A stretch of DNA of 64,000 nucleotides from a virus. The notes under the pieces were generated by a model, which saw nothing but the letters and a program-made list of their open reading frames with translations, was not told the origin of the DNA and did no database searches. Position 1 is the first letter of the stretch. The number at the start of each line of letters is the position of its first letter. The stretch is from positions 50,601 to 114,600 of the IMG/VR virus record IMGVR_UViG_3300030098_004404; one strand, 5' to 3'. Of the stretch, positions 50,661-58,666 are shown one piece after another. Both the position numbers and the translations under genes were made by a program.

Positions 50661-51917
50661 TTATATAATAATGTCTGTTAAAACTTTGCCGCCGTCTACG
50701 ATTTCGATAGGTCTTTCGCCCGGAGCCATTAGCTCTTTATCGGCAACTATTCCCAATCTATTGTAGATGGTAGCGGCCCAGTCCTCTATGTTGACTGGAT
50801 TTTGGTCTGGCTCACTAGCAGTGGCGTTTGAGGTTCCATATGTCATTCCTCCCTTGATTCCACCACCAGCAAGCACCGTACTAAATACCTTTGGCCAGTG
50901 GTCTCTTCCTGCACGATTATTAATTTTCGGCGTTCTTCCAAATTCAGAAACAACACAAACCAAGGTGGAATCCAGTAGGCCACGCTGGTCTAGGTCTTCG
51001 ATAAGACTTGCAAACCCCTGATCGAAAGCTGGTAGCTGGCTATTCATACCATTGGCTATGTTGTCGTGCATGTCCCATCCGCCATAGGTAAGAGTAACAA
51101 AACGTGTTCCAAACTCAACCAGTCTTCGGGCAAGAAGCATTCTGGCACCCGCAGTATTTCTGCCGTACTTGTCTCTTGTCTGTGCCGATTCTTTCTCTAT
51201 ATCAAAAGCGTCCTTTGCATTTTGATCTCCTATCAAGCTATATGCACGCTCATAAAAAGAGTTCATCGCCTTTACAGAGTCGGCGTTCTGCTTTTTGTTA
51301 AAGTTGGTATTTACTACATTAAGTACACGCTGTCTTCTTGCAAACCTTTCATCTGGAACCGGAAGTTTCAGATCTCTAACTTGGAAGTCGTTACTGGCAG
51401 GATCAGACCCTAAACCAAACCCAGAATATGAGCTACTTAAATATCCAGTACCTGCAAATTCGTTAGGCTGGTTGGGGATACAGACATACGGAGGAAGGTT
51501 TTTGCGAGGCCCAAACTCATGTGCAACCACTGAACCCATTGATGGGTATTGAAGGGCTGGGCTAGGTCTATAACCAGTAAACATATTGTGTGTGCCACGC
51601 TCATGAGCAGCTTCTCCGTGGGTTAGACTTTTTATAATCGTTAACTTGTCTGTAATCTTAGCGGTTTTCTTCAAAAGCTCGCCCACACGGATACCCGGAG
51701 CGACCGTGTCTATGCTGCCCAACGGGCCACGATACTCAAGAGGAGCGAATGGCTTAGGATCCCATGTTTCCTGATGAGCCATTCCTCCCGGTAAGTATAT
51801 AAAAATTATGCTTTTTGCTGGGCCTTCCACGCTTTCGTAGTGCTTCTGATCGGCCATAGCCAGTGAAGCACCAAAGCTACCTAAAATACCAGCGTGTAAA
51901 AAAGATCTTCTATCCAT
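50661..51917 (-). CDS. DUF1501 family protein, Tat-exported (copy 1)
   Basis: 418 aa. It begins MDRRSFLHAGILGSFGASLA, a twin-arginine (Tat) signal. YGGWDMHDNI and VSEFGRTPKINNRAGRDHWP are DUF1501 signatures; the family has an alkaline-phosphatase-like fold and is often called a sulfatase-like protein in planctomycetes. ATG at 51917 has AAGGAAA upstream; a longer start at 52058 overlaps the next gene by over 100 bases. Probably periplasmic or cell-surface. The biochemical role of DUF1501 is not established. Confidence 0.93.
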   Translation of the reverse strand: MDRRSFLHAGILGSFGASLAMADQKHYESVEGPAKSIIFIYLPGGMAHQETWDPKPFAPLEYRGPLGSIDTVAPGIRVGELLKKTAKITDKLTIIKSLTHGEAAHERGTHNMFTGYRPSPALQYPSMGSVVAHEFGPRKNLPPYVCIPNQPNEFAGTGYLSSSYSGFGLGSDPASNDFQVRDLKLPVPDERFARRQRVLNVVNTNFNKKQNADSVKAMNSFYERAYSLIGDQNAKDAFDIEKESAQTRDKYGRNTAGARMLLARRLVEFGTRFVTLTYGGWDMHDNIANGMNSQLPAFDQGFASLIEDLDQRGLLDSTLVCVVSEFGRTPKINNRAGRDHWPKVFSTVLAGGGIKGGMTYGTSNATASEPDQNPVNIEDWAATIYNRLGIVADKELMAPGERPIEIVDGGKVLTDIII

Positions 51918-51927
51918 TACTATTTCC

Positions 51928-53130
51928 TTACCACATTCTACAAGACCAGTATCGTGCTTTCCATTTAGGCCCCGGGGCCGTGTCGCACTTATGTCTTGCC
52001 CTAAAACTTTTTCTTCTTTCGGGATTGTCTCTTTTGATCTCCATATTAGGATCACCAAAACGAACTATAACAACTTTTCCAGAACCGTTTTTGGTATAGA
52101 CAGCAAACTTCTTTGGGCCATCTGGAGTTCTGAATGGTTTATTTAATGTGACCTTCCTGCCTTGATACTCTGCGGATTTACCTTTGTATAAAAGCGGAGT
52201 GCCGTCCTTTTTGTAGTTACCTTTTCTATTATAGCTAAATCTTTCACCCGTTTTTGGATTTTCATATACATAAGCCGCCTTGGATTTTTTAGGATGTCCC
52301 TTTGGCAGGAGGTCATTGTCCTGTGTATAGGCCGAGTTTGAGGGCTTGCCAGTTCTGAGCAAAGTAAGAAAAGCGTTTACTCTAGCCATAGCCCATCCAT
52401 CTCTAGACATTTTTGGTGCGTGGCTTGTTGAGTAGGCTCCGGCACCCCTACGATACACAGCCTTAAGCATACCAAGAGTAGCCTTTGATCCTTTGCCTTT
52501 GGCGTTATGCTCTTTTACTTTTTTAGAAAGTCTTTCAGTAGTCTTCTTGCTGAACGTAATCTTGCCACTAGGGTTCTTGGCACTGTCTGGCTTGTTTTTC
52601 TTAGATCCCCTTTTCTGATCTTTTTTGGGGGCTGGTGTTCTACGTGGGTCTCCCTTTGGCGGCTTGTCAGCGTTCGCCTCTTCAGCATAAGATGGAGGGC
52701 CAAGTTTCTTTTGTTTCTTCGGCCCCTGTGCTTTCTTTAATTCTTCTGGGCTTGGTCTACCCTCTTTTTCGGTTTTGGCTGGCCTGTAGTCGTCGCCTTC
52801 TCTCTGCTTCTTTTTACGAATGTTTTCCCATAGCCCCGGTTTAGCCACGGAAATATCCCACTCTTCAGTGCTTTCCTGAAAGTCTACATAATCAGCCTCT
52901 GCGGGTACGTAGAAGTTGTCTTCATTTATATCTTCTGTATATCCAAATGTTTCTATGTTGTATTGCATATCGACAGAAGCCGATGTTGACAGCCCTTCAA
53001 GAGCCTTAGACATACAGACCGCTGTTCTTTGTTTTCCGTCTGGAAACTCTTTTGACACCTTGTTGTCTGACATACATCTAGACATAAAGTTTTCTCTAGA
53101 CTCGTCTTCTCTTCTGGAAGGCAGTGGCAT
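51928..53130 (-). CDS. Head-associated virion protein (conserved C-terminal domain)
   Basis: 400 aa. RREDESRENFMSRCMSDNKV near the N-terminus and its matching FPDGKQRTAVCMSK resemble segments found in phage prohead and portal-associated proteins. The middle is Lys and Pro rich. The C-terminus contains DGWAMARVNAFL and VRFGDPNMEIKRDNPERRKS...SCRMW, a recurrent domain in large phage and viral proteins. Likely part of the capsid or a maturation protein. It sits between DUF1501 copies 1 and 2. Confidence 0.68.
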   Translation of the reverse strand: MPLPSRREDESRENFMSRCMSDNKVSKEFPDGKQRTAVCMSKALEGLSTSASVDMQYNIETFGYTEDINEDNFYVPAEADYVDFQESTEEWDISVAKPGLWENIRKKKQREGDDYRPAKTEKEGRPSPEELKKAQGPKKQKKLGPPSYAEEANADKPPKGDPRRTPAPKKDQKRGSKKNKPDSAKNPSGKITFSKKTTERLSKKVKEHNAKGKGSKATLGMLKAVYRRGAGAYSTSHAPKMSRDGWAMARVNAFLTLLRTGKPSNSAYTQDNDLLPKGHPKKSKAAYVYENPKTGERFSYNRKGNYKKDGTPLLYKGKSAEYQGRKVTLNKPFRTPDGPKKFAVYTKNGSGKVVIVRFGDPNMEIKRDNPERRKSFRARHKCDTAPGPKWKARYWSCRMW

Positions 53131-53148
53131 TTTAATCTCCTGTTTTTT

Positions 53149-54360
53149 TTAAAATAGTTCTTTTATTATTTTTCCGGAATTAGCTATCTTCATAGGTCTT
53201 CCGCTTTTACTTGTATAAGTTGTTTGCAACGAAATACCAAGTGCCTTGCAAACGGAAGCCATGACATCCTGAGATGTATATGGTTCGGTTTCAACACGAG
53301 TACCGTCTGAGTTGGTTTCCCCAACAGCTATGCCGCCCTTCATGCCAGCACCACCAACAACGACACTCCAGCTTCGTGCCCAGTGGTCACGGCCAGCGTT
53401 TTGGTTGATACGTGGAGTTCTACTAAATTCGCCCATCCATATGATAGCCGTATCCTCTAGTAGTCCTCTTTGCTCTAAGTCCTCTACTAAGGCACTCATG
53501 CCCTGATCGAGCATAGGTAACTTTGTATCTCTTAATGTTGGGAAGATGTTTTGATGGTTGTCCCATCCTCCTAAGCCCACTTCAATAAAAGGCACACCAA
53601 CTTCTACTAGCCTTCTGGCCATCAGACACCCCTTACCGAAACTATTGTCTCCATATCTTTCTTTGACGTTTTCTGGCTCACCTTCAACTTTCATAGCATC
53701 CATCTCTGAGCTTGTCAAAACATTAAATGTTTTACGTAGAACCTTTTGGTGATCCTTTGCTAAAGCTCCTCTGCTACTATTGATAAAGTTAGTTTCTATT
53801 ATGTCTAGTGCCTGTGCCCTCTGATAAAATCTTTGATCTATTTTCATATTTAGATTTCTGATTCTACCATCGCTGTTTACAACGAACGGCGAATATTCCG
53901 CACCTAAGAATCCAGCACCAGCACTTGGGCCATTTACAGAGACAAACTGAGGTATCATAAGTTCTGGTTTTTCAAGCTCTTTAGATAACACAGCACCGTA
54001 ACTAGGATGAACCATGTTCGGGTTTGGGACATAGCCTGTGTGCATGTAGTATCTGCCACGCATATGATCAGCTTCACGAGTACTCATACTACGAACAATC
54101 GCCATGTTATGCATTTGCTTTGCCATCAGAGGCATGTGTTCACTTATTTGAACATCACCACTGGTTGCGATTGGCTTAAACGGGCCTCCCGTTGGTGCAT
54201 CTGGTTTTAGATCCCAAATATCCATAGTAGAAGGGCCACCTCCCATCCATAAGAGAATGGCCGATTTACCGTTTTTCTTTAGCTGTTCTTCATTGGCCTT
54301 TAAGGTGCTAGTAAGACCCAACACGCTGGCCGTAGTAGCTAAAAAATCTCGTCTTCTCAT
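53149..54360 (-). CDS. DUF1501 family protein, Tat-exported (copy 2)
   Basis: 403 aa. MRRRDFLATTASVLGLTSTL is a twin-arginine signal with RRRDFL. LLWMGGGPSTMDIWDLKPDA, VGLGGWDNHQNIFP and GEFSRTPRINQNAGRDHWAR are the DUF1501 family motifs. It overlaps copy 3 by 4 bases. Sequence differs from copies 1 and 3 across most of its length, so these are diverged paralogues rather than recent duplicates. Confidence 0.93.
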   Translation of the reverse strand: MRRRDFLATTASVLGLTSTLKANEEQLKKNGKSAILLWMGGGPSTMDIWDLKPDAPTGGPFKPIATSGDVQISEHMPLMAKQMHNMAIVRSMSTREADHMRGRYYMHTGYVPNPNMVHPSYGAVLSKELEKPELMIPQFVSVNGPSAGAGFLGAEYSPFVVNSDGRIRNLNMKIDQRFYQRAQALDIIETNFINSSRGALAKDHQKVLRKTFNVLTSSEMDAMKVEGEPENVKERYGDNSFGKGCLMARRLVEVGVPFIEVGLGGWDNHQNIFPTLRDTKLPMLDQGMSALVEDLEQRGLLEDTAIIWMGEFSRTPRINQNAGRDHWARSWSVVVGGAGMKGGIAVGETNSDGTRVETEPYTSQDVMASVCKALGISLQTTYTSKSGRPMKIANSGKIIKELF

Positions 54361-55604
54361 AGTATTGCCTTTGCTTCTCCCTCTAGTAAATATCTCGGCC
54401 TTCCTCCATTATCTATTCTTTGTATAGACTTATCTATACCAAAGTGGTCAAACAGAGTCGCCTGAAGATCTAATGGCCCTACAGGTTTTTGTGTTGGACT
54501 GTATGACCTATCGGACTCTCCAATAGTTCTACCGGACGCATAGTTTCCACCAGCCATGAGCATTGGAGTAATAGATGGCCAATGATCCCTTCCGGAATTT
54601 GCATTTATTTTCGTTCTGCCAAATTCCCCCGTGACAACTAGCAGTATCTTTTTATTGAGACCACGAGACCATACGTCTTCAAGGAATCCAGATATAGCCT
54701 TGTCGATTGGTGCGACTCTGGTTTTGAGAGAGTTAGATATGTTGCTATGCATATCCCATCCACCATAATGAACTGTTATGAATCTCGTCCCATGTTCTAC
54801 TAGCCTTCTAGCAAGAATCATTTGCTCGCCAATATCGTTAGCTTTGGTAGATCCATACATCGCCCTAGTTTTATCGGACTCTTTGTCTGTTGCGAAAGCT
54901 TCTTTTGCGGATCCTAAGATTACATCGTAAGCCTGCCCCTTGTAAAAATCAACAGAGTCCGCACTTGAGCCAGCCACACTTCTGGCGTCTAGCCCTCTGA
55001 GTAGGTTCTTTCTGGTGGAAAATCTGTCTAGCTCAACTCTTGGTGTAAGGTTATCTTTGTTAGAGGGGTCAAATGGCTTATATGCTCCACCAAGCCAAGC
55101 ACCTTCGTCTCCTTCGATTTTGCCCTGTTTAACATAAGAGGGAACTCCGTTCTCTGGATGGTTTGCTCCGTACACAGCAGAAACCACTGAGCCAAAGGAT
55201 GGATACTTTGCTATGGAGGTCGTGGTTCTCTCTGGGTTATAGTGACCGGTCATCATGTAATGAGTGCCCTGTCTATGCGAAGAATCTCTATGAGAGAACG
55301 AGTTTACTACATTTAGTTTTTGAGTATGCTTGGAAAGCTCAGACCAATCGGCACCTAGATTTATGTTAGTCTTAGGGTCGTAGATAGATCCATTTACAGG
55401 TCTCCATTCTACCGGCACATCTTCTGTTGGTGCGTGAAAAGTTTCAAACTGAGTCGGCCCTCCTCCTAGCCAAACCCAAACAACAGACACGTCTTCACTG
55501 GCTTCCTGTGCTATTGCCGCTTCTGAAAGACCAGCCGCACTCATGGCCGTACCTATTCCACCTATCCTTAAAAAATCTCTCCTGTTAAAAGTGAAGTCTA
55601 TCAT
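54357..55604 (-). CDS. DUF1501 family protein, Tat-exported (copy 3)
   Basis: 415 aa. FNRRDFLRIGGIGTAMSAAG is a Tat signal (RRDFL). WVWLGGGPTQFETFHAPTED, YGGWDMHSNISNSL and GEFGRTKINANSGRDHWPS are DUF1501 features. ATG at 55604 with AGAGGG seven bases upstream is preferred over a TTG at 55622. With copies 1 and 2 it forms a tandem set broken only by the head-associated gene. Confidence 0.93.
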   Translation of the reverse strand: MIDFTFNRRDFLRIGGIGTAMSAAGLSEAAIAQEASEDVSVVWVWLGGGPTQFETFHAPTEDVPVEWRPVNGSIYDPKTNINLGADWSELSKHTQKLNVVNSFSHRDSSHRQGTHYMMTGHYNPERTTTSIAKYPSFGSVVSAVYGANHPENGVPSYVKQGKIEGDEGAWLGGAYKPFDPSNKDNLTPRVELDRFSTRKNLLRGLDARSVAGSSADSVDFYKGQAYDVILGSAKEAFATDKESDKTRAMYGSTKANDIGEQMILARRLVEHGTRFITVHYGGWDMHSNISNSLKTRVAPIDKAISGFLEDVWSRGLNKKILLVVTGEFGRTKINANSGRDHWPSITPMLMAGGNYASGRTIGESDRSYSPTQKPVGPLDLQATLFDHFGIDKSIQRIDNGGRPRYLLEGEAKAIL

Positions 55605-55626
55605 AATAAACCCTCTCTGCAAAAAA

Positions 55627-55818
55627 TTATTCTTCAGCTACTCGTAATGCGTTTGTATTGGGTACAGGCTCTGGGAGTATTTCCGAGTCTCTAGACATGG
55701 GCACAGGCATAGGAACCTGCTGTATTACTACCGGAACGTGTCTTATGTGTTCCCAGACAATATATGTTGTAAGACATATGGAAACACTAACAAAAAAACC
55801 AAACCAGAAATTTTTCAT
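55627..55818 (-). CDS. Small membrane protein
   Basis: 63 aa. One N-terminal hydrophobic helix (FWFGFFVSVSICLTTYIVW) followed by a Pro and Val rich outer part (VPVVIQQVPMPVPMS). Likely single-pass with its tail outside. It overlaps nothing and lies between the PAP2 phosphatase and DUF1501 copy 3. Role unknown. Confidence 0.58.
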   Translation of the reverse strand: MKNFWFGFFVSVSICLTTYIVWEHIRHVPVVIQQVPMPVPMSRDSEILPEPVPNTNALRVAEE

Positions 55819-55819
55819 T

Positions 55820-56494
55820 TTAACCTACCTTCTCCGGAAATAAGTCCGGAAACAAATTATACTTTACATTTTCCCAAAGTGCCCCAGAAATCACCATCGA
55901 CGCATCATTGTCTGAGGGGTAGTGTACACCCTGTAGACACCTAGCGTAGCCAGCCAGCCCTATCCTCCGAAAGAAGTAAGAACTATACTGTGGATACATC
56001 GCTGCCATTTGATAGGCCGCAAACGCAGCATAGGCAGTGTGCCCAGAAGGATATGCTGGTGTATGATGCGAGTCTGTTTCTAGTATGTTTATTTTTATGC
56101 CAAAGTGAGGTGCAAGCTGCTCTGGTCTAGGTCTATTGTAGATACCTTTTAAATTGGTGATTACCGGATCAAAGGTTTTATAGAAAAGATCTCTAAATTC
56201 CTGCCTATCAAAGCTGAGGTTTTTCTCCTCTAGGAAGGGCATAAAAAGATCTAGCGGATCTTTGTCAACAAGCATAACCAAAGAAACCTGTTCCTCTGTT
56301 AGTCTCTGGGTTATTTGAGACAAAAACTTTAGTTCCTTGAGGGTTATGGCAGAGGTATTCTTAGGTGGTTCCGGTAAAACGGTTTTCCATCCTATTGTTA
56401 TCTCGTCGCTTACCTCCAAAGATTTTGGTGATTCGGTGTATTTTATTGAATCAATCTTTTTGGAGACTTCTGAAACTATGTTGTTGGGATCCAT
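55820..56494 (-). CDS. PAP2-type phosphatase
   Basis: 224 aa. The three phosphatase motifs are present: KGIYNRPRP (K116, R121, P124), YPSGH (H152), and R185 with GVHYPSDNDAS (H191, D195). The family hydrolyses phosphate monoesters or lipid phosphates. No clear signal peptide, although N-terminal residues are hydrophilic. It may act on a lipid-linked sugar phosphate. A loose TGTGTATA motif precedes it. Confidence 0.9.
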   Translation of the reverse strand: MDPNNIVSEVSKKIDSIKYTESPKSLEVSDEITIGWKTVLPEPPKNTSAITLKELKFLSQITQRLTEEQVSLVMLVDKDPLDLFMPFLEEKNLSFDRQEFRDLFYKTFDPVITNLKGIYNRPRPEQLAPHFGIKINILETDSHHTPAYPSGHTAYAAFAAYQMAAMYPQYSSYFFRRIGLAGYARCLQGVHYPSDNDASMVISGALWENVKYNLFPDLFPEKVG

Positions 56495-56553
56495 TTTTTT
56501 ATTTTCCGTTTAGGTTGTGATGCACAAGATTATACACACAAACACGGGGTTTT

Positions 56554-56961
56554 TTAGAAACAATCCCTCAATACATCCTGAACGGTTGCGTGTCGGTCTT
56601 TTGACCCACAGCTATTAACAAGGTTTTTTGCATCTTTTGCGGTGTGTCCCAGAGAACGCAGTGCGGCTACAGCATCCGATCCTATTGATGTATCAGAAAA
56701 TAGCTCAACTTTCTGCTTCTTCTGGGGGGTCTTCTTGCCCTTCTTCTCGGCCCGCTCAACGGTTTTTGGTCGCGTTTTGTAAACACTCCGATAGACAACC
56801 CTGTCAACCTCAACGGGAACGTACTGCACCATCGGCTTCTGCGGCCAGATCTCAATTATGTACGATAACATTCTGCAAAAAAACGCCAAGGTTATTGGTA
56901 GCGTAAAGCATAGTATTACCCAAAAGGCGATGTCTCCATTAAATGTTCCTGTGTTTTGCAT
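56554..56961 (-). CDS. Membrane protein with RuvA C-terminal-like domain
   Basis: 135 aa. A transmembrane helix (AFWVILCFTLPITLAFFCRML) is followed by a basic linker. SIGSDAVAALRSLGHTAKDAKNLVNSC resembles the RuvA domain III / UBA-like helical motif (AVxALxxLGYxxxxA). The combination of a membrane anchor and such a domain is uncommon. The domain assignment is motif-based. Confidence 0.6.
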   Translation of the reverse strand: MQNTGTFNGDIAFWVILCFTLPITLAFFCRMLSYIIEIWPQKPMVQYVPVEVDRVVYRSVYKTRPKTVERAEKKGKKTPQKKQKVELFSDTSIGSDAVAALRSLGHTAKDAKNLVNSCGSKDRHATVQDVLRDCF

Positions 56962-56962
56962 T

Positions 56963-57193
56963 TTATACTTCCTCTTCTTTTGGCTTCCTGTATGTATTAC
57001 CTTTGTTCTGTAGCTTTTTAACTTCTTGCTCCAGCTTGAAGGTCTCTCTTTTTGCTTTTCTCTCTTTTATATTTTCGGCAAGTCTCGCATCTTTCTTTAG
57101 CTTGCCTCGTCTTTTTTTGGCCAGTTCTTTAGCTGCCTTCTTTTTTCCTCTCGCCAAGTCCTTCTGTTGTTTCTTTCTGTCTGGTTTCTTCAT
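56963..57193 (-). CDS. Highly basic coiled-coil protein
   Basis: 76 aa, Lys/Arg rich throughout (KKPDRKKQQKDLARGKKKAAKE...). Predicted one long helix with a basic surface. ATG at 57193 overlaps the preceding stop by 4 bases and is preferred over a start at 57265. It could bind nucleic acid or a membrane surface. Confidence 0.55.
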   Translation of the reverse strand: MKKPDRKKQQKDLARGKKKAAKELAKKRRGKLKKDARLAENIKERKAKRETFKLEQEVKKLQNKGNTYRKPKEEEV

Positions 57194-57363
57194 TGGGTGT
57201 CTCTCAATCCTATTAGTACGAGTCCGACATTTGCTAGGGCGTATGACATCCAAACCAGTGCCCAAGCAAAATCCTTCTTAAACATATAGCACACTGCGAC
57301 TATAAAATATAACGCCCCCACTAAGGAGGGCATTATAAAAATCAGCGAGTCCAGAGTTTTCAT
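57190..57363 (-). CDS. 57-aa two-helix membrane protein
   Basis: The start ATG at 57363 shares one base with the Hsp20 stop (TAATG). Residues include two hydrophobic helices (LIFIMPSLVGALYFIVAVC and WALVWMSYALANVGLVLIG) joined by FKKDF. Stop at 57190 overlaps the next gene's start by 4 bases, so all three are translationally coupled. Confidence 0.65.
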   Translation of the reverse strand: MKTLDSLIFIMPSLVGALYFIVAVCYMFKKDFAWALVWMSYALANVGLVLIGLRDTQ

Positions 57364-57776
57364 TACTTTATTTCAATCACTTTAGGTTGTTTTTCCGGAG
57401 GAAGAACTTCTTCCAGTGATACCTTAAGTAGGCCGTCTTCTAGTTCCGCAGATTTTACCTCGATGTGCTCGCCAAGGCTAAAGGTTCTTTTGAATCTCTT
57501 AGTAGAGATCCCTTTGTGTAAGTGTTTTGTTTCTCCCGAAGGATCGTTGTATCCCTCTATAGACAGAACGCCATCCTCCACAACAACGCTAACGTTTTCT
57601 TTCTTGTAACCAGCTATCGCTAGCTCCACAAGGATCTCGTTTTCGTTTTGTATGATATTGAACGGAGGGAAATTGGTGCGTTCTACGTTAGACAGTCGGT
57701 CAAATATCCGACTCATTCCGATGGAATTAGAGAAGAGTTCTCTAAAGAGTTGTTCGTTTTTTGATAGTGCATTCAT
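57363..57776 (-). CDS. Small heat-shock protein Hsp20
   Basis: 137 aa. The alpha-crystallin domain runs from FPPFNIIQNENEILVELAIAGYKKENV through VLSIEGYNDPSG to ELEDGLLKVSLEEVLPP. The C-terminus has an IEI-type tail for oligomerisation. Small heat-shock proteins occur in several marine phages and may protect virion assembly. An exact promoter and a structured leader lie upstream. Confidence 0.92.
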   Translation of the reverse strand: MNALSKNEQLFRELFSNSIGMSRIFDRLSNVERTNFPPFNIIQNENEILVELAIAGYKKENVSVVVEDGVLSIEGYNDPSGETKHLHKGISTKRFKRTFSLGEHIEVKSAELEDGLLKVSLEEVLPPEKQPKVIEIK

Positions 57777-58026
57777 ATTTTTTCTCCTAATTAAAGCGAG
57801 GTGTTTGACTGCCCAACATTAGGCACAGTCTGTATAAAAATGGAAGGGTGGGATTTACATTTTACCCACAAATTTCGGAGCCAGTTATGGCATTGTTCCT
57901 ACTTTAACCACTATCTTAACCATGTATAGCACTTGCCCGTCCGGTTAAGCCTCGTGTGCTGTTACCATCACTGGCTTACTCTCGTATTTTCAGCCACCTT
58001 CCTTAGACTAGGAAGCTATCCCAGTC
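57777..58026 (-). ncRNA. Structured leader or small RNA upstream of Hsp20
   Basis: About 250 bases without a good open frame, transcribed from the exact promoter at 58033-58061. On the DNA, AGCCAGTTATGG (57879-57890) pairs with CCATCACTGGCT (57965-57976) with one mismatch. CTTAACC (57915-57921) pairs with GGTTAAG (57943-57949), and AGCAC (57928-57932) with GTGCT (57956-57960), which would cross as a pseudoknot. CTTCCT/AGGAAG form another hairpin (57998-58015). No tRNA or known riboswitch is recognised. Confidence 0.55.
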
Positions 58027-58032
58027 TAATAT

Positions 58033-58061
58033 ATTATAGCATATTCAATGATCTTTGTCAA
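58033..58061 (-). promoter_or_regulatory. Exact consensus sigma70 promoter, extended -10
   Basis: Minus-strand TTGACA (58056-58061), 17 bases and TATAAT (58033-58038). TGC directly before TATAAT also gives an extended -10. It sits upstream of the structured leader and Hsp20. Confidence 0.88.
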
Positions 58062-58227
58062 GTCTTTTTTCAATTTTTTCTTTGGTTTTTAGTAGCTTCT
58101 TTTTTCTTCTGTTTATTTTTTTGGCTTCAGAGGTTGTTATGTCTGGGTTATAAAGACGATCCGAAAGTATGTGGATTCTGTCCTCTATGCTCTTTATCTG
58201 TCTGTTTGTCTTGTTTATTTTATTCAT
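58045..58227 (-). CDS. Small basic coiled-coil protein
   Basis: 60 aa (ATG at 58227), Lys and Ile rich, helical (NKINKTNRQIKSIEDRIHILSD...INRRKKKLLKTKEKIEKRL). The 3' end overlaps the -35 element of the downstream promoter. A GTG at 58254 would add nine residues but lies inside an inverted repeat. Function unknown. Confidence 0.55.
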   Translation of the reverse strand: MNKINKTNRQIKSIEDRIHILSDRLYNPDITTSEAKKINRRKKKLLKTKEKIEKRLDKDH

Positions 58228-58243
58228 TTTTATAAACCTAGAA

Positions 58244-58279
58244 CGTAGCGGCACCGCCGCAAGAACGAATGCCGCTACG
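58244..58279 (-). other. 9-bp perfect inverted repeat
   Basis: CGTAGCGGC (58244-58252) and GCCGCTACG (58271-58279) form a perfect stem around an 18-base loop. It lies in the gap after the SSB gene. Neither side shows a U-rich run of the usual strength, so it may be a weak terminator, an mRNA processing site, or a protein binding site. Confidence 0.45.
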
Positions 58280-58293
58280 AACAGGATTGCAGC

Positions 58294-58641
58294 TTACGAC
58301 TGTTCCGTAGACGCTAGTTCACGACTAGGTTTTACAACTTTGGAGAAAGTGCTAGGAAGGATACTGTAAGAGGTGCGAGACACCCCGTTTTTGTCTTCCC
58401 AATTTCTTTGACGCAATCTTCCGTCAATGATTACACGATCACCTTTGCTTAGTTGCACGTTTTGTGCGTAGGCTGCGTGACTACCCCATCCATCCACGTC
58501 AAGATACACGGTCTCTTCCCGACCGTTGCCAACAGATTCGTTGACTGCAATTCTGAACGTGACAAGATCCTTTTCAGAGATCTCTTTGTATTCCGGATCT
58601 TTGGTGAGGTTTCCCTTGAAAACTACTCTGTTATTAAACAT
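58294..58641 (-). CDS. Single-stranded DNA-binding protein
   Basis: 115 aa. NRVVFKGNLTKDPEYKEISEKDLVTFRIAVNES and VYLDVDGWGSHAAYAQNVQLSKGDRVIIDGRLRQRNWEDKNG are the SSB OB-fold segments with W and the 'GDRV.V.GRL' motif. It lacks the acidic DDDIPF-type tail of bacterial SSB. A second, more divergent SSB-like protein is at 18561-18866. Confidence 0.92.
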   Translation of the reverse strand: MFNNRVVFKGNLTKDPEYKEISEKDLVTFRIAVNESVGNGREETVYLDVDGWGSHAAYAQNVQLSKGDRVIIDGRLRQRNWEDKNGVSRTSYSILPSTFSKVVKPSRELASTEQS

Positions 58642-58666
58642 AAAATTAAACTCCCTAAAATTAGAA

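Noticed and set aside
57777-58026. Known riboswitch or RNase P RNA
   Set aside because: Conserved cores that I know (cobalamin, c-di-GMP, RNase P) do not appear in the sequence on either strand.
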